Position numbers and translations under genes: made by a program. Below are positions 1 to 6,506 of a stretch of DNA of 8,640 nucleotides, piece after piece. A model generated the notes under the pieces. It was not told the origin of the DNA. It did not search any database and saw nothing but the letters and a program-made list of their open reading frames with translations. Origin of the DNA: Chloroflexota bacterium (GTDB lineage: Bacteria; Chloroflexota; UBA6077); NCBI GenBank assembly GCA_021788565.1, contig JAJYKO010000176.1:1-8640 (forward strand). Reading direction: 5' to 3'. Position 1 is the stretch's first letter, and every line of letters starts with the position of its first letter.

Positions 1-61
1 GTAGTGGCTTTGTAAGAGGACGAGAGCGGAAGTGACCCGCTCGAGATCAGACAGAAGCGAT

Positions 62-67
62 GGAGGT
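62..67 (+). promoter_or_regulatory. Shine-Dalgarno site of the ThDP enzyme gene
   Basis: GGAGGT, a near-perfect anti-16S match, sits 6 bases before the ATG at 74. It decides the start in favour of 74 over the upstream in-frame GTG at 32. Confidence 0.8.
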
Positions 68-73
68 TCTCCC

Positions 74-1741
74 ATGGCCGTCATGACCGATGCCCGCTTC
101 TTCGCCGAGGCGATGAAGGGATACGGCGTCACCCACGTGTTCTTCGTGCCCGGTATCTTGCGTCGAGCCCTGGTCGAGATGGAGGAGCTAGGCATTACCA
201 GAGTGTTGTGCCACAGCGAGGTGGCAGCGGCATATATGGCCGATGGCTACGCCCGGGGGGCGCACAGACCCGGCGTTGTCTTAACCCAGACAGTGGGCGC
301 CGCCAATGCCGCAACCGGCCTAAGGGATGCTTACCTATCCTACTCGCCGGTTATCGCCGTCACAGGAGGCCCGCACCCCGACTCCCGATACCGGCACCTC
401 TACCAGCAGCTCGAAGACTTCACCATGTTCGACTCGGTCACCAAGTTCAACGCCCGAGTGGACAAGACGGAGCGGCTGCCGGACCTCCTCCGACAGGCTT
501 TTCGTGAGGCCACCACCGGCACACCGAGGCCGGTCCACCTGGAACTCTCCGGAAGAGGCGGCGAAGGCGTCCAGGGAGAAGGCGACCTGGAGCTGATGGT
601 CGAGGAGCAGTACGGCAGGTACCCCGCGATCAGACCCGAACCCGACAAGAACCGCGTCGACGAGGCCATCGCCATCCTGGGGGCAGCCGAGAGACCGGTC
701 ATCGTCCTGGGTGGGGGCGTGGTCGCCTCCGACGCGGGTCCCGAGATAGTGAAGCTGGCGGAGAAGCTCTCCATCCCTGTCGTTACCTCCCTCAACGGCA
801 AGGCGGCCATCCCCAACGATCACCCGCTCCACATCGGCGTCGTTGGTCTCTACTCTCGATCTTGCGCCAACCGAGTGGTGGCCGAGGCTGACCTTGTATT
901 CTTCGCCGGAAGCGGCGCGGGGAGCATGGTGACCAACTTGTGGAAGATCCCTCGCCCTGGGACGCCGGTCATCCAGATGGACATCAACCCGGCCGAGATC
1001 GGGCGAAACTACCAGGTCAGGGTCGGGCTGGTCGGGGACGCGAAGGTAACCCTCCAACGGATGATCGAGGCGGCAGGGAACGAGCAGGCCAGGCCGTCCT
1101 GGGTCCGCAGGGCCCAGGAACTGCGCGAGGAGTGGCGCACCTCGGTCGCTGCTATGTACACCTCTGACGCGGTACCTATGAGGCCGGAGCGTATCTGCAA
1201 GGAGGTCGCCGAATCCCTCCCCGACGACGCAGCATTGGTGGCCTGCACCAGCCATGCCGCCATCTGGAGCGGCACCATGATTGACCTAAAGGGGCCAAAC
1301 CACCGGTACATCCGATGCGGCGGCACCCTCGGCTGGGGCTTCCCGGGGGCTGTCGGGGTGAAGTGTGCCCTCCCCGACAGACCGGTCGTCTGCTTCACAG
1401 GCGACGGTGGTATCTTCTACCACCTCTCGGAGCTGGAGACATGCGCCCGCATGGGCATCAACCTCGTCGTGGTGGTGAACAACAACCACGCTCTGGCTCA
1501 GACGACTACCAACCTGTTCGCCGCCTACGGCGACCGCTCGCGAGATCGGTCCGACGAACTCTGGGTCTTCAAAGATGTGAACTTCGCGACAGTGGCAGAG
1601 GAAATGGGTTGCATGGGCATCCGAGTAACCCGCCCGAGCGAGTTCCGAGGAGCAATGGAGACAGCCTTAGCGGCAAACAGGCCGGTGGTGATCGACGCCG
1701 TGAGCGACAGGACGGCCATGCCGCCCAAGGCCTGGGCGTGA
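74..1741 (+). CDS. ThDP-dependent enzyme, acetolactate synthase / benzoylformate decarboxylase-like
   Basis: Cytosolic thiamine-diphosphate enzyme of 555 residues, expected to decarboxylate or ligate a 2-oxo acid. All three ThDP domains are visible. The N-terminal pyrimidine-binding domain (about 1-170) has the activating Glu49 in HSEVAAAYMADGYAR. The central domain (about 190-335) contains VIVLGGGV. The C-terminal diphosphate-binding domain (about 365-545) has the metal/ThDP motif starting GDGG at 443-446 and ending NNN at 469-471. Length is normal for the family. The ATG at 74 is chosen because GGAGGT (62-67) lies 6 bases before it; an in-frame GTG at 32 would add 14 unconserved residues. 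No small regulatory subunit gene adjoins it, so biosynthetic acetolactate synthase is unlikely. Oxalyl-CoA decarboxylase, glyoxylate carboligase, benzoylformate decarboxylase or a sulfo/phosphonopyruvate enzyme remain possible. Family is certain; substrate is unknown. Confidence 0.93.
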   Translation: MAVMTDARFFAEAMKGYGVTHVFFVPGILRRALVEMEELGITRVLCHSEVAAAYMADGYARGAHRPGVVLTQTVGAANAATGLRDAYLSYSPVIAVTGGPHPDSRYRHLYQQLEDFTMFDSVTKFNARVDKTERLPDLLRQAFREATTGTPRPVHLELSGRGGEGVQGEGDLELMVEEQYGRYPAIRPEPDKNRVDEAIAILGAAERPVIVLGGGVVASDAGPEIVKLAEKLSIPVVTSLNGKAAIPNDHPLHIGVVGLYSRSCANRVVAEADLVFFAGSGAGSMVTNLWKIPRPGTPVIQMDINPAEIGRNYQVRVGLVGDAKVTLQRMIEAAGNEQARPSWVRRAQELREEWRTSVAAMYTSDAVPMRPERICKEVAESLPDDAALVACTSHAAIWSGTMIDLKGPNHRYIRCGGTLGWGFPGAVGVKCALPDRPVVCFTGDGGIFYHLSELETCARMGINLVVVVNNNHALAQTTTNLFAAYGDRSRDRSDELWVFKDVNFATVAEEMGCMGIRVTRPSEFRGAMETALAANRPVVIDAVSDRTAMPPKAWA

Positions 1742-1886
1742 CCCGGTGGGGTGTGCATCTGCGCATCCTGCTGCCCTTCCTGAAAGAGCATGGGCGCATA
1801 CGGAGCCCGATGGAAAGGGGGTGATTGCAGGGAATAAGAGGACTTCCGGCAGGACCTTCCGAGATTGACCCTGAGCGCTCTAAAGT

Positions 1887-1902
1887 GAGCCGCAACCGGC
1901 TC
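1887..1902 (+). promoter_or_regulatory. Short stem-loop in the leader of the first MFS gene
   Basis: GAGCCG-CAAC-CGGCTC is a perfect 6-base stem with a 4-base loop, extendable by G-T and A-T pairs to about 9. It lies 12 bases before the purine-rich ribosome site AAGGGGAG (1915-1922). No T-tract follows, so it is not a typical terminator. It may be a leader structure or chance. The rest of the 191-base gap (1742-1932) shows nothing else convincing. Confidence 0.3.
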
Positions 1903-1932
1903 GTTCCCACACAGAAGGGGAGATATATACCG

Positions 1933-3330
1933 ATGCTAGACATGCTCGACCGACAGCAGCGTTTGACGGGGAACCAGAAGAAGATCGTCGCTGCCGCCAT
2001 CATTGGCGACATGCTCGAGTTCTTCGACTACTTCATGATCGGGTTCGTGCTGGCGTTTATAGTGGGACCGTGGCATCTGACCTACGGAGAGTCGGTTATC
2101 ATGCTACTCTCCTCAGGGATCGGCGCCATCGTGGGCGCGTTCTTCTTCGGATGGATGGCGGACAGGGTGGGCCGTCGTCCCATCTTCATGGCAACGGTGC
2201 TCGTCTTCTCCATCGGGACCGGCATCTGCGCGCTCACTCCCGAAGGCAACTGGCTGTTCCTGACCATCTTCCGCGTGGCCGTGGGCTTCGGCGTGGGCGG
2301 TCTCTACTCGGTGGACCTTCCCCTGGTGCAGGAATTCTTGCCGGTCCGCATGCGGGGCAAGGTTGCCGGCCTGGTCACCGTGTTCGTACCGGGCGGCACC
2401 CTGCTCGGCTCCCTGTCCGGCGCTTTCCTCGCGGGAGCCTTCGGCTGGCGGGGCATGTTCGTGGTTGGCCTCTTGCCTGCGCTGCTCACCCTGCTGATCA
2501 GGGCATGGGTGCCGGAGTCGCCGCGCTGGCTGGCCCGGCGGGGCCGGACCGACGAGGCCCGCAGGTCGATAGCCTGGGCGCTGGAGGTGGAGCCCGAGGA
2601 TGTGGTCCTGCCGCCCAGTTATGGCGTCGTAGTGAAGGGCCATTCGTGGGGCGAGCTGTTCAAGTACAAGCGTAGCTGGGGGGTCTCGTGGCTCACCAGC
2701 TACGGTATGCAGTCCGCGGGGTACGGCATCAACCTGTGGGGCCCAACCCTGATCGCACTGCTGCTGAGCGTCTCAGCCTCGCAGGCTGCCTTCTACTTTA
2801 TCTTCGTGACTCTGGCTGGCATTTGCGGGCGTGTGGCCTTCTCCTTCATTTCCGATCGCCTCGGCCGCCGAGCCGGTGGCATCCTGGCCACCTGTATCGG
2901 CTCTGTCGGCCTCGTGGTGACTGGGCTCGTCCACAGCGCCTTCCTCGGCCCGGTGTCGGCGTTCATACTGGTGCTGATCCCGACGTACTTCGTCACCGAT
3001 GGGTCCTATGCCATCACAGGTCCATACTCGGCGGAGGTCTGGCCAGCTGCGCTCCGGACCAGCGGGATGGGCTCCGCGTACGGATTTGGCAGCCTGGCCA
3101 AGATCACCGGTCCGTTGGGGTTGGCGATTATCGCCGGATCCTCCAATCTGGTCACGCCGCAGGCCTCGGTGGATGCGATACTGCCATCCTACATCTACTT
3201 GGCGGCCTTCCAGGTCCTGGCCCTGCTCGCGTTCGTGTTCTTCGGCTTCGAGACCAAGGACAAGTCCCTGGAAGAGATTGAGCAAAACCTCGCTCGGATG
3301 ACGGGTGCACCGGAGCGTGCGGTAGCCTAG
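1933..3330 (+). CDS. MFS transporter, sugar/metabolite:H+ symporter type
   Basis: Inner-membrane permease of 465 residues with 12 predicted helices in two six-helix halves joined by a hydrophilic loop (about 195-248). Signatures: DMLEFFDYF (26-34) in helix 1, as in metabolite:H+ symporters; motif A GWMADRVGRRP (73-83) in loop 2-3; PESPRWL (194-200) after helix 6, a sugar-porter hallmark; the repeat motif SDRLGRR (307-313) in loop 8-9; AEVWPAALRTSG (367-378); and a PETKG-like tail FETKDKSLEEIE (440-450). It probably imports an organic acid, sugar or related small solute with protons. The ATG at 1933 is preferred: AAGGGGAG lies 10 bases before it and it starts just before helix 1. A TTG at 1825 would add 36 non-membrane residues. 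It is 191 bases behind the ThDP gene, same strand, so it may share its transcript. The substrate cannot be assigned. Confidence 0.92.
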   Translation: MLDMLDRQQRLTGNQKKIVAAAIIGDMLEFFDYFMIGFVLAFIVGPWHLTYGESVIMLLSSGIGAIVGAFFFGWMADRVGRRPIFMATVLVFSIGTGICALTPEGNWLFLTIFRVAVGFGVGGLYSVDLPLVQEFLPVRMRGKVAGLVTVFVPGGTLLGSLSGAFLAGAFGWRGMFVVGLLPALLTLLIRAWVPESPRWLARRGRTDEARRSIAWALEVEPEDVVLPPSYGVVVKGHSWGELFKYKRSWGVSWLTSYGMQSAGYGINLWGPTLIALLLSVSASQAAFYFIFVTLAGICGRVAFSFISDRLGRRAGGILATCIGSVGLVVTGLVHSAFLGPVSAFILVLIPTYFVTDGSYAITGPYSAEVWPAALRTSGMGSAYGFGSLAKITGPLGLAIIAGSSNLVTPQASVDAILPSYIYLAAFQVLALLAFVFFGFETKDKSLEEIEQNLARMTGAPERAVA

Positions 3331-3360
3331 CAGGAGGCGAGACACCAGTCCTAGCACATT

Positions 3361-3399
3361 GCCGCCAGCGAGATTGGGAAATCCGCTCCCGCTGGCGGC
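3361..3399 (+). promoter_or_regulatory. Strong hairpin between MFS and first M24 gene
   Basis: GCCGCCAGCG (3361-3370) and CGCTGGCGGC (3390-3399) are perfect 10-base complements around a 19-base loop. Inside the loop GATT (3372-3375) can pair with AATC (3380-3383). No T-run follows. It could be an intrinsic-like or attenuating terminator, an mRNA-stabilising 3' end for the transporter message, or a dyad operator for the next gene. The remainder of the gap 3331-3476 shows only the ribosome site. Confidence 0.55.
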
Positions 3400-3476
3400 G
3401 ATGGTAGGGCCGAGACGCAGGCGGCCAAGTCGAGCGTCGCTGCCGCCTTGTTGTAAAACGAAGAAGGGAGAATGAG

Positions 3477-4730
3477 ATGCTGCTCAACCGCGACCGCGCC
3501 CTCGGGTTCATGAAAGAGTTCCGAATCGATGCCTTGCTGGGGACGACGCCGGTCAACCTCCACTATCTGAGCGACTTCAGCCCTTGGCTCCTCTGGTTCT
3601 ACCGGCTGTTCACCAAAGAGAACTTCATGTTCCAGAGCTACGCCCTCTTCCCGCGCGACCAGCCGCCCGCCTTGATGCCCATGGCCGACGGCGCTAGCAT
3701 AGCGTACCTGGCCGAGTGGCCGAGCTGGATCGAGGACGTCTACCCCTTCGGCCCCGGGGCTGCCGCGGCCGAGGCCCCGCCCCACTATCCCCCGGAGGTC
3801 CACCGCCTCTTCGCGCTGTACAGGCGCTCACTGGAATTGAAGCTGAACACCGGCGGGGAGGCCATCGTGAGGGCGATGCGAGACCGCGACCTCACTAGCG
3901 GTGTCGTCGGGGTTGACAGCGCTGGGATGAAACCGGAGGAACTGGAATACGCGCGACAGGAACTGCCCAACGTCCGGTTCAAGGAGGCAGGGGAGCTGTT
4001 CCGCCTGATCAGAATGGTTAAGACGCCCGAGGAGATCGAACTGCTTCGGAAGGCCGGAGAGATCAACCGTCGCGGGTTCAACGCGCTACTGGAGGCGGCG
4101 GTGATCGGGGCCTCTGAGACGGACCTCACGAGGGCACACCGCGCCGCGGTCTCCACCCTGGGGGCCGTTCCGGTATTCTGCAACAATGCTTGCGGCCCCT
4201 TCGCGATCACTCACTGGGAGCCCCGCACCTACACTCTGAAGGCCGGGGATACCGTGTACTGCGACGCCGGCTGCACCTACAAGTACTACCATGCCGACGG
4301 CAACGTGGTGGGGGTCCTCGGGGAGCCGACGAAGCGGCATCGGGAGCTGTTCGATGCCCAACTGGAGGGCGCGGCCAACGCCAGGGCCAAAGCCCGGCCA
4401 GGGGTAAAGATCTCCGAGGTTCTCGACGCCTTCTCCGAAGGGGAGTTGAAGAGTGGAGCCGTCAAGAACGCCTACAACTTCGGCCATGCCCTCGGCCTCG
4501 AACCCCGAGACCTGCCGATGATCCAGAAACCCTTCTGGACCGCGCGGGACGACTTCATCGACATCTCTCACGACGTGACACTGGAAGCCGGAATGGTGTT
4601 CAACCTGGAGGAGGCCCAGCGCGAGTTCGGGACCGGCTCGGTGGCCGTGGAGGTCACCCTGGTGACGACACCGACTGGCTGCGAGTTCCTGCTCCCGCCG
4701 CCGAAGCTGGAGATGCTGCCCGTAGGATAG
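3477..4730 (+). CDS. M24-family metallohydrolase (aminopeptidase P/creatinase fold), copy 1
   Basis: 417-residue cytosolic protein with the pita-bread fold of Xaa-Pro peptidases, creatinase and related C-N hydrolases. An N-terminal creatinase-like domain covers about 1-165; the catalytic domain about 170-410. All five expected dimetal ligands are seen: Asp263 (VYCDAG), Asp274 (YYHAD, the canonical spacing of 11), His337 (FGHALG), Glu378 (FNLEE) and Glu392 (AVEVT). His245 in THWEP matches the substrate-site His. Unusual points: Arg344 occupies the place of the second catalytic His of aminopeptidase P (seven residues after the ligand His), and the usual Thr-Arg after the second Asp is replaced by Gly-Asn. 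The ATG at 3477 follows AAGGGAG (3464-3470) by 6 bases. It has a close inverted paralogue at 4838-6100. Creatinase-, ectoine hydrolase- or DddP-like roles are alternatives; substrate unknown. Confidence 0.9.
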   Translation: MLLNRDRALGFMKEFRIDALLGTTPVNLHYLSDFSPWLLWFYRLFTKENFMFQSYALFPRDQPPALMPMADGASIAYLAEWPSWIEDVYPFGPGAAAAEAPPHYPPEVHRLFALYRRSLELKLNTGGEAIVRAMRDRDLTSGVVGVDSAGMKPEELEYARQELPNVRFKEAGELFRLIRMVKTPEEIELLRKAGEINRRGFNALLEAAVIGASETDLTRAHRAAVSTLGAVPVFCNNACGPFAITHWEPRTYTLKAGDTVYCDAGCTYKYYHADGNVVGVLGEPTKRHRELFDAQLEGAANARAKARPGVKISEVLDAFSEGELKSGAVKNAYNFGHALGLEPRDLPMIQKPFWTARDDFIDISHDVTLEAGMVFNLEEAQREFGTGSVAVEVTLVTTPTGCEFLLPPPKLEMLPVG

Positions 4731-4735
4731 GGCAC

Positions 4736-4752
4736 CCCCTCCGCGTCAGGGG
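4736..4752 (+). other. Small stem-loop just after the first M24 stop
   Basis: CCCCT (4736-4740) and AGGGG (4748-4752) pair around a 7-base loop, beginning 6 bases after the stop codon. It is weak on its own but lies upstream of the larger hairpin at 4776-4806 and may contribute to 3'-end formation. Confidence 0.3.
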
Positions 4753-4775
4753 CAGAGGTTATCCTTCACCACCGT

Positions 4776-4806
4776 GGGGCGCGGGGATCTCTCATCCCCA
4801 CGCCCC
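4776..4806. terminator. Probable bidirectional terminator between convergent M24 genes
   Basis: GGGGCG-C-GGGGAT, loop CTCTC, ATCCCC-A-CGCCCC: two 6-base perfect stems separated by one C/A mismatch, with a 5-base loop. It lies in the 107-base gap between two genes that point at each other, where a shared terminator is expected. Neither strand has a T-tract after the stem, so it departs from the classical intrinsic form and may act by a Rho-aided or structural route. Confidence 0.65.
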
Positions 4807-4837
4807 GCCAGGATCAATATGGGCGGCTTCTACTCGG

Positions 4838-6100
4838 CTAGGCCGGTAGCACCACTATCTCCCGCGGCTGCGGGATCAGCCGCTCGCAGCCGGTCGGGGT
4901 CACGTGGAGGGTGGTCTCCACTGCCACAGAACCGGTACCGATCTCCCTGAAAGCGTTCTCCAGGTTGAACACCATGCCCGTCTCGATCGGCAGGTCGGCG
5001 GACATGTCGATGAAGCCGTCCCTCGCGGTCTCCCACGGTGTCTGGATCATGGGCATGTCGCGGGGTTCGAGGCCGACGGCGTGTCCGAAACCCGCGAACT
5101 GCTTTATCGCTCCGCTCTTCAGGCAGGCTTCCTTCATGATGCCCATCACCTCGGACATCCTCAGGCCGGGCCGTACCGCGGACTCGGCCGCGGAGAGGCC
5201 ATCGCTCATGGCCTGGAACAGCTCGCGATGCCGTTTGGAAGGCTCGCCGAGCACAGCGCTCAGGTTCGTGTCAGCGTGGTAGTACTGGTAGGTGCAGCCG
5301 GCGTCGCAGTATACGGCGTCGCCTGGCTTTAAGGCGTAGTAGTCGGAAGGCTCCCAGTGGTTCATCGCCCAGGGGCCGCAGGCGTTGTTGCAGAAGACCG
5401 GCACGCCCCCGTTCATGGACACCCCGGTCCGATGGCCCTTCACCAGATCAAGCTCTGTGGCTCCTGGCACCGCTGCCTTCATCAGCGCCTGGAACCCCTG
5501 CCAGTTGATCTCGGCTGACTTCCTCAGTAGGGCGACTTCCTCCGCCGTCTTCACCATCCGGATGTACCTGAACAGCTCCCCTGCATCCTTGAACTGGACG
5601 TTGGGCAGCTCGCGCCTGGCGTATTCGAGCTGCCCCGGCTGCATCCCCACGACGTCTACCCCGACGACCCCCCTGGTCAGGCCGCGATCAGTCAGCGCCT
5701 TCACCAGGGCCTCACCCGGGGTCTTGCTGCCCTTTTGCCTGGAGAGCTGGGCGATCCTGTACAGCTCCTTGATCCGGTCCGGGTACTCGGGCCTGGGCTC
5801 CTCCATTTCGATCGGGGCCCCGAAGGTATACACGTCCTCGATCCAGCTGGGCCACTCGGCCTGGTAGGCCAGATTGCCGAGCCTGGTGGGAGCGACAAGG
5901 GCCGGCGCCGTGCCCTGGTCGCGCGGGAACAGGGCGTAACTCTGGAACATGAAATTCTCGGTCGTGTACAGCCGGTAGAACCAGTGCAGCCAGGGTCTGT
6001 AGCCACTCAGGTAGGCCAGGTTGACAGGCGTCGTTCCGAGCAGCGCGTCGATCCCGTGCTGCGCCATGACTCCAAGGGCTCGATCCCGATTCATTAGCAT
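4838..6100 (-). CDS. M24-family metallohydrolase (aminopeptidase P/creatinase fold), copy 2
   Basis: 420-residue paralogue of the product of 3477-4730, convergent with it. By eye the two are about 60% identical end to end, and the first 62 residues match at 49 positions. Metal ligands are all kept: Asp266, Asp277, His340, Glu381, Glu395; the substrate-site His is His248 (NHWEP). Like its partner it has Arg (347) where aminopeptidase P has a second catalytic His, and CDAGC around the first ligand. The ATG at 6100 is chosen because it aligns exactly with the other copy's start (MLMNRDRALG versus MLLNRDRALG) and has GGAGGTG (6108-6114) 7 bases upstream. An in-frame ATG at 6199 would add 33 residues absent from the paralogue and would lie on the promoter. 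It has its own promoter and leader, so the two copies are probably regulated separately. Hydrolysis of an amide, peptide or amidine C-N bond is likely; substrate unknown. Confidence 0.9.
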   Translation of the reverse strand: MLMNRDRALGVMAQHGIDALLGTTPVNLAYLSGYRPWLHWFYRLYTTENFMFQSYALFPRDQGTAPALVAPTRLGNLAYQAEWPSWIEDVYTFGAPIEMEEPRPEYPDRIKELYRIAQLSRQKGSKTPGEALVKALTDRGLTRGVVGVDVVGMQPGQLEYARRELPNVQFKDAGELFRYIRMVKTAEEVALLRKSAEINWQGFQALMKAAVPGATELDLVKGHRTGVSMNGGVPVFCNNACGPWAMNHWEPSDYYALKPGDAVYCDAGCTYQYYHADTNLSAVLGEPSKRHRELFQAMSDGLSAAESAVRPGLRMSEVMGIMKEACLKSGAIKQFAGFGHAVGLEPRDMPMIQTPWETARDGFIDMSADLPIETGMVFNLENAFREIGTGSVAVETTLHVTPTGCERLIPQPREIVVLPA

Positions 6101-6174
6101 CCTAGGCCACCTCCCATCGCATTGTCCGGTCACCTCCCCGGAGGTGCTGGATCCACAAATACCACCGAAAGATT
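6101..6174 (-). promoter_or_regulatory. Leader of M24 copy 2 with dyad and alternative Shine-Dalgarno pairing
   Basis: Read on the minus strand, the leader carries CACCTCC (6146-6140), then GGAGGTG (6137-6131), then the real ribosome site GGAGGTG (6114-6108) 7 bases before the start codon. The first element can pair with either of the two identical copies of its complement. The first two form a 16-base dyad that could also be a protein operator. The 5' end at about 6174 is inferred from the promoter at 6181-6209. Confidence 0.5.
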
Positions 6175-6180
6175 GGCCTG

Positions 6181-6209
6181 AGTATCTTGGCATTGGCACG
6201 ACCGGTCAA
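6181..6209 (-). promoter_or_regulatory. Predicted sigma70-type promoter for M24 copy 2
   Basis: On the minus strand TTGACC (6209-6204, five of six matches to the -35 consensus) is followed after exactly 17 bases by GATACT (6186-6181, four of six matches to the -10). Transcription would start near 6174, giving a leader of about 74 bases. Confidence 0.55.
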
Positions 6210-6314
6210 TAGCCGATGGGACAGATAACTGAGGGCCGAGTTTGTGGATACGGACAGACGACACGAGGAGGACGGCGATTTCCAGTGTCAAATGTAGGTC
6301 CCCTCCGATTTGTC

Positions 6315-6325
6315 TGTCCGGACAG
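6315..6325. promoter_or_regulatory. Palindrome CTGTCCGGACAG, candidate operator with dispersed half-sites
   Basis: A perfect 12-base palindrome occupies 6314-6325. Its half TGTCCG recurs at 6123-6128 and, inverted, at 6251-6256. The 6251 copy extends to a 9-base match with 6312-6320. All lie between the leader and the upstream side of the minus-strand promoter, which suits a repressor or activator binding array. No regulator gene is present in the window. Confidence 0.35.
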
Positions 6326-6346
6326 GGCCAGTAAGCAAGAATCTGG

Positions 6347-6404
6347 CTGCGGAGACATTGATCTATCCGCCCGCCCCCTCTAACGTGAACACAGGTCTCC
6401 GCAG
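6347..6404. repeat. 10-base inverted repeat with 38-base spacer
   Basis: CTGCGGAGAC (6347-6356) and GTCTCCGCAG (6395-6404) are perfect complements. No T-tract follows on either strand and no known riboswitch core is recognisable. It is immediately followed by a smaller stem AAGC-AGTA-GCTT (6413-6424). It might be an untranslated RNA element or a relic. Confidence 0.35.
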
Positions 6405-6446
6405 GGACGACTAAGCAGTAGCTTGGGATCGAGCGCACTTTGGAAG

Positions 6447-6506
6447 CGTCGTTCCCGCTTGCGCGGGAATCCAGGTCCTGGATGCCGGAGCAAGTTCGGC
6501 CCGACG
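6447..6506. repeat. 60-base palindromic intergenic repeat (REP/MITE-like)
   Basis: The element is an imperfect palindrome made of three nested dyads. The left stem is TTCCCGC-TTGC-GCGGGAA (6452-6469), the centre TCCAGG-T-CCTGGA (6470-6482), and the right stem GCCGGA-GCAAG-TTCGGC (6484-6500, one G-T pair). CGTCG (6447-6451) and CGACG (6502-6506) close the ends. This is the architecture of short palindromic repeats that occur in many copies in intergenic DNA of diverse bacteria. The right stem differs in sequence from the left but still pairs. Only this one copy is in the window, so its repetitive nature is inferred. Confidence 0.65.

Noticed and set aside
1..15. Possible tail of an upstream gene ending at TAA (13-15)
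   Set aside because: Only four codons are visible before the stop, which is too few to support a coding call.
335..1255. 306-codon open frame on the minus strand inside the ThDP gene
   Set aside because: It lies wholly antisense to a gene with clear catalytic motifs. Its product is Asp/Arg/Gly/Val-rich without a recognisable fold, which is typical of antisense frames in GC-rich coding DNA.
74..1741. Calling the ThDP enzyme biosynthetic acetolactate synthase (ilvB)
   Set aside because: Overall fold fits, but no regulatory subunit gene or other branched-chain biosynthetic genes lie nearby, and the context is catabolic/transport. Only the superfamily is supportable.
1865..1886. TTGACC (1865-1870) as a -35 box for the first MFS gene
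   Set aside because: No -10-like hexamer occurs 16-18 bases downstream; the nearest AT-rich hexamer (1881-1886) is only 10 bases away.
3477..4730. Calling the M24 proteins DddP (DMSP lyase), in view of the nearby Fe-ADH
   Set aside because: The fold is shared and an Fe-ADH can accompany DMSP catabolism, but I cannot confirm DddP-specific residues, and no DMSP-type transporter is present.
6100..6199. Extended start at 6199 for M24 copy 2
   Set aside because: The extra 33 residues have no counterpart in the paralogue and their codons overlap the predicted -10 box and leader dyad. The ATG at 6100 has a strong ribosome site.
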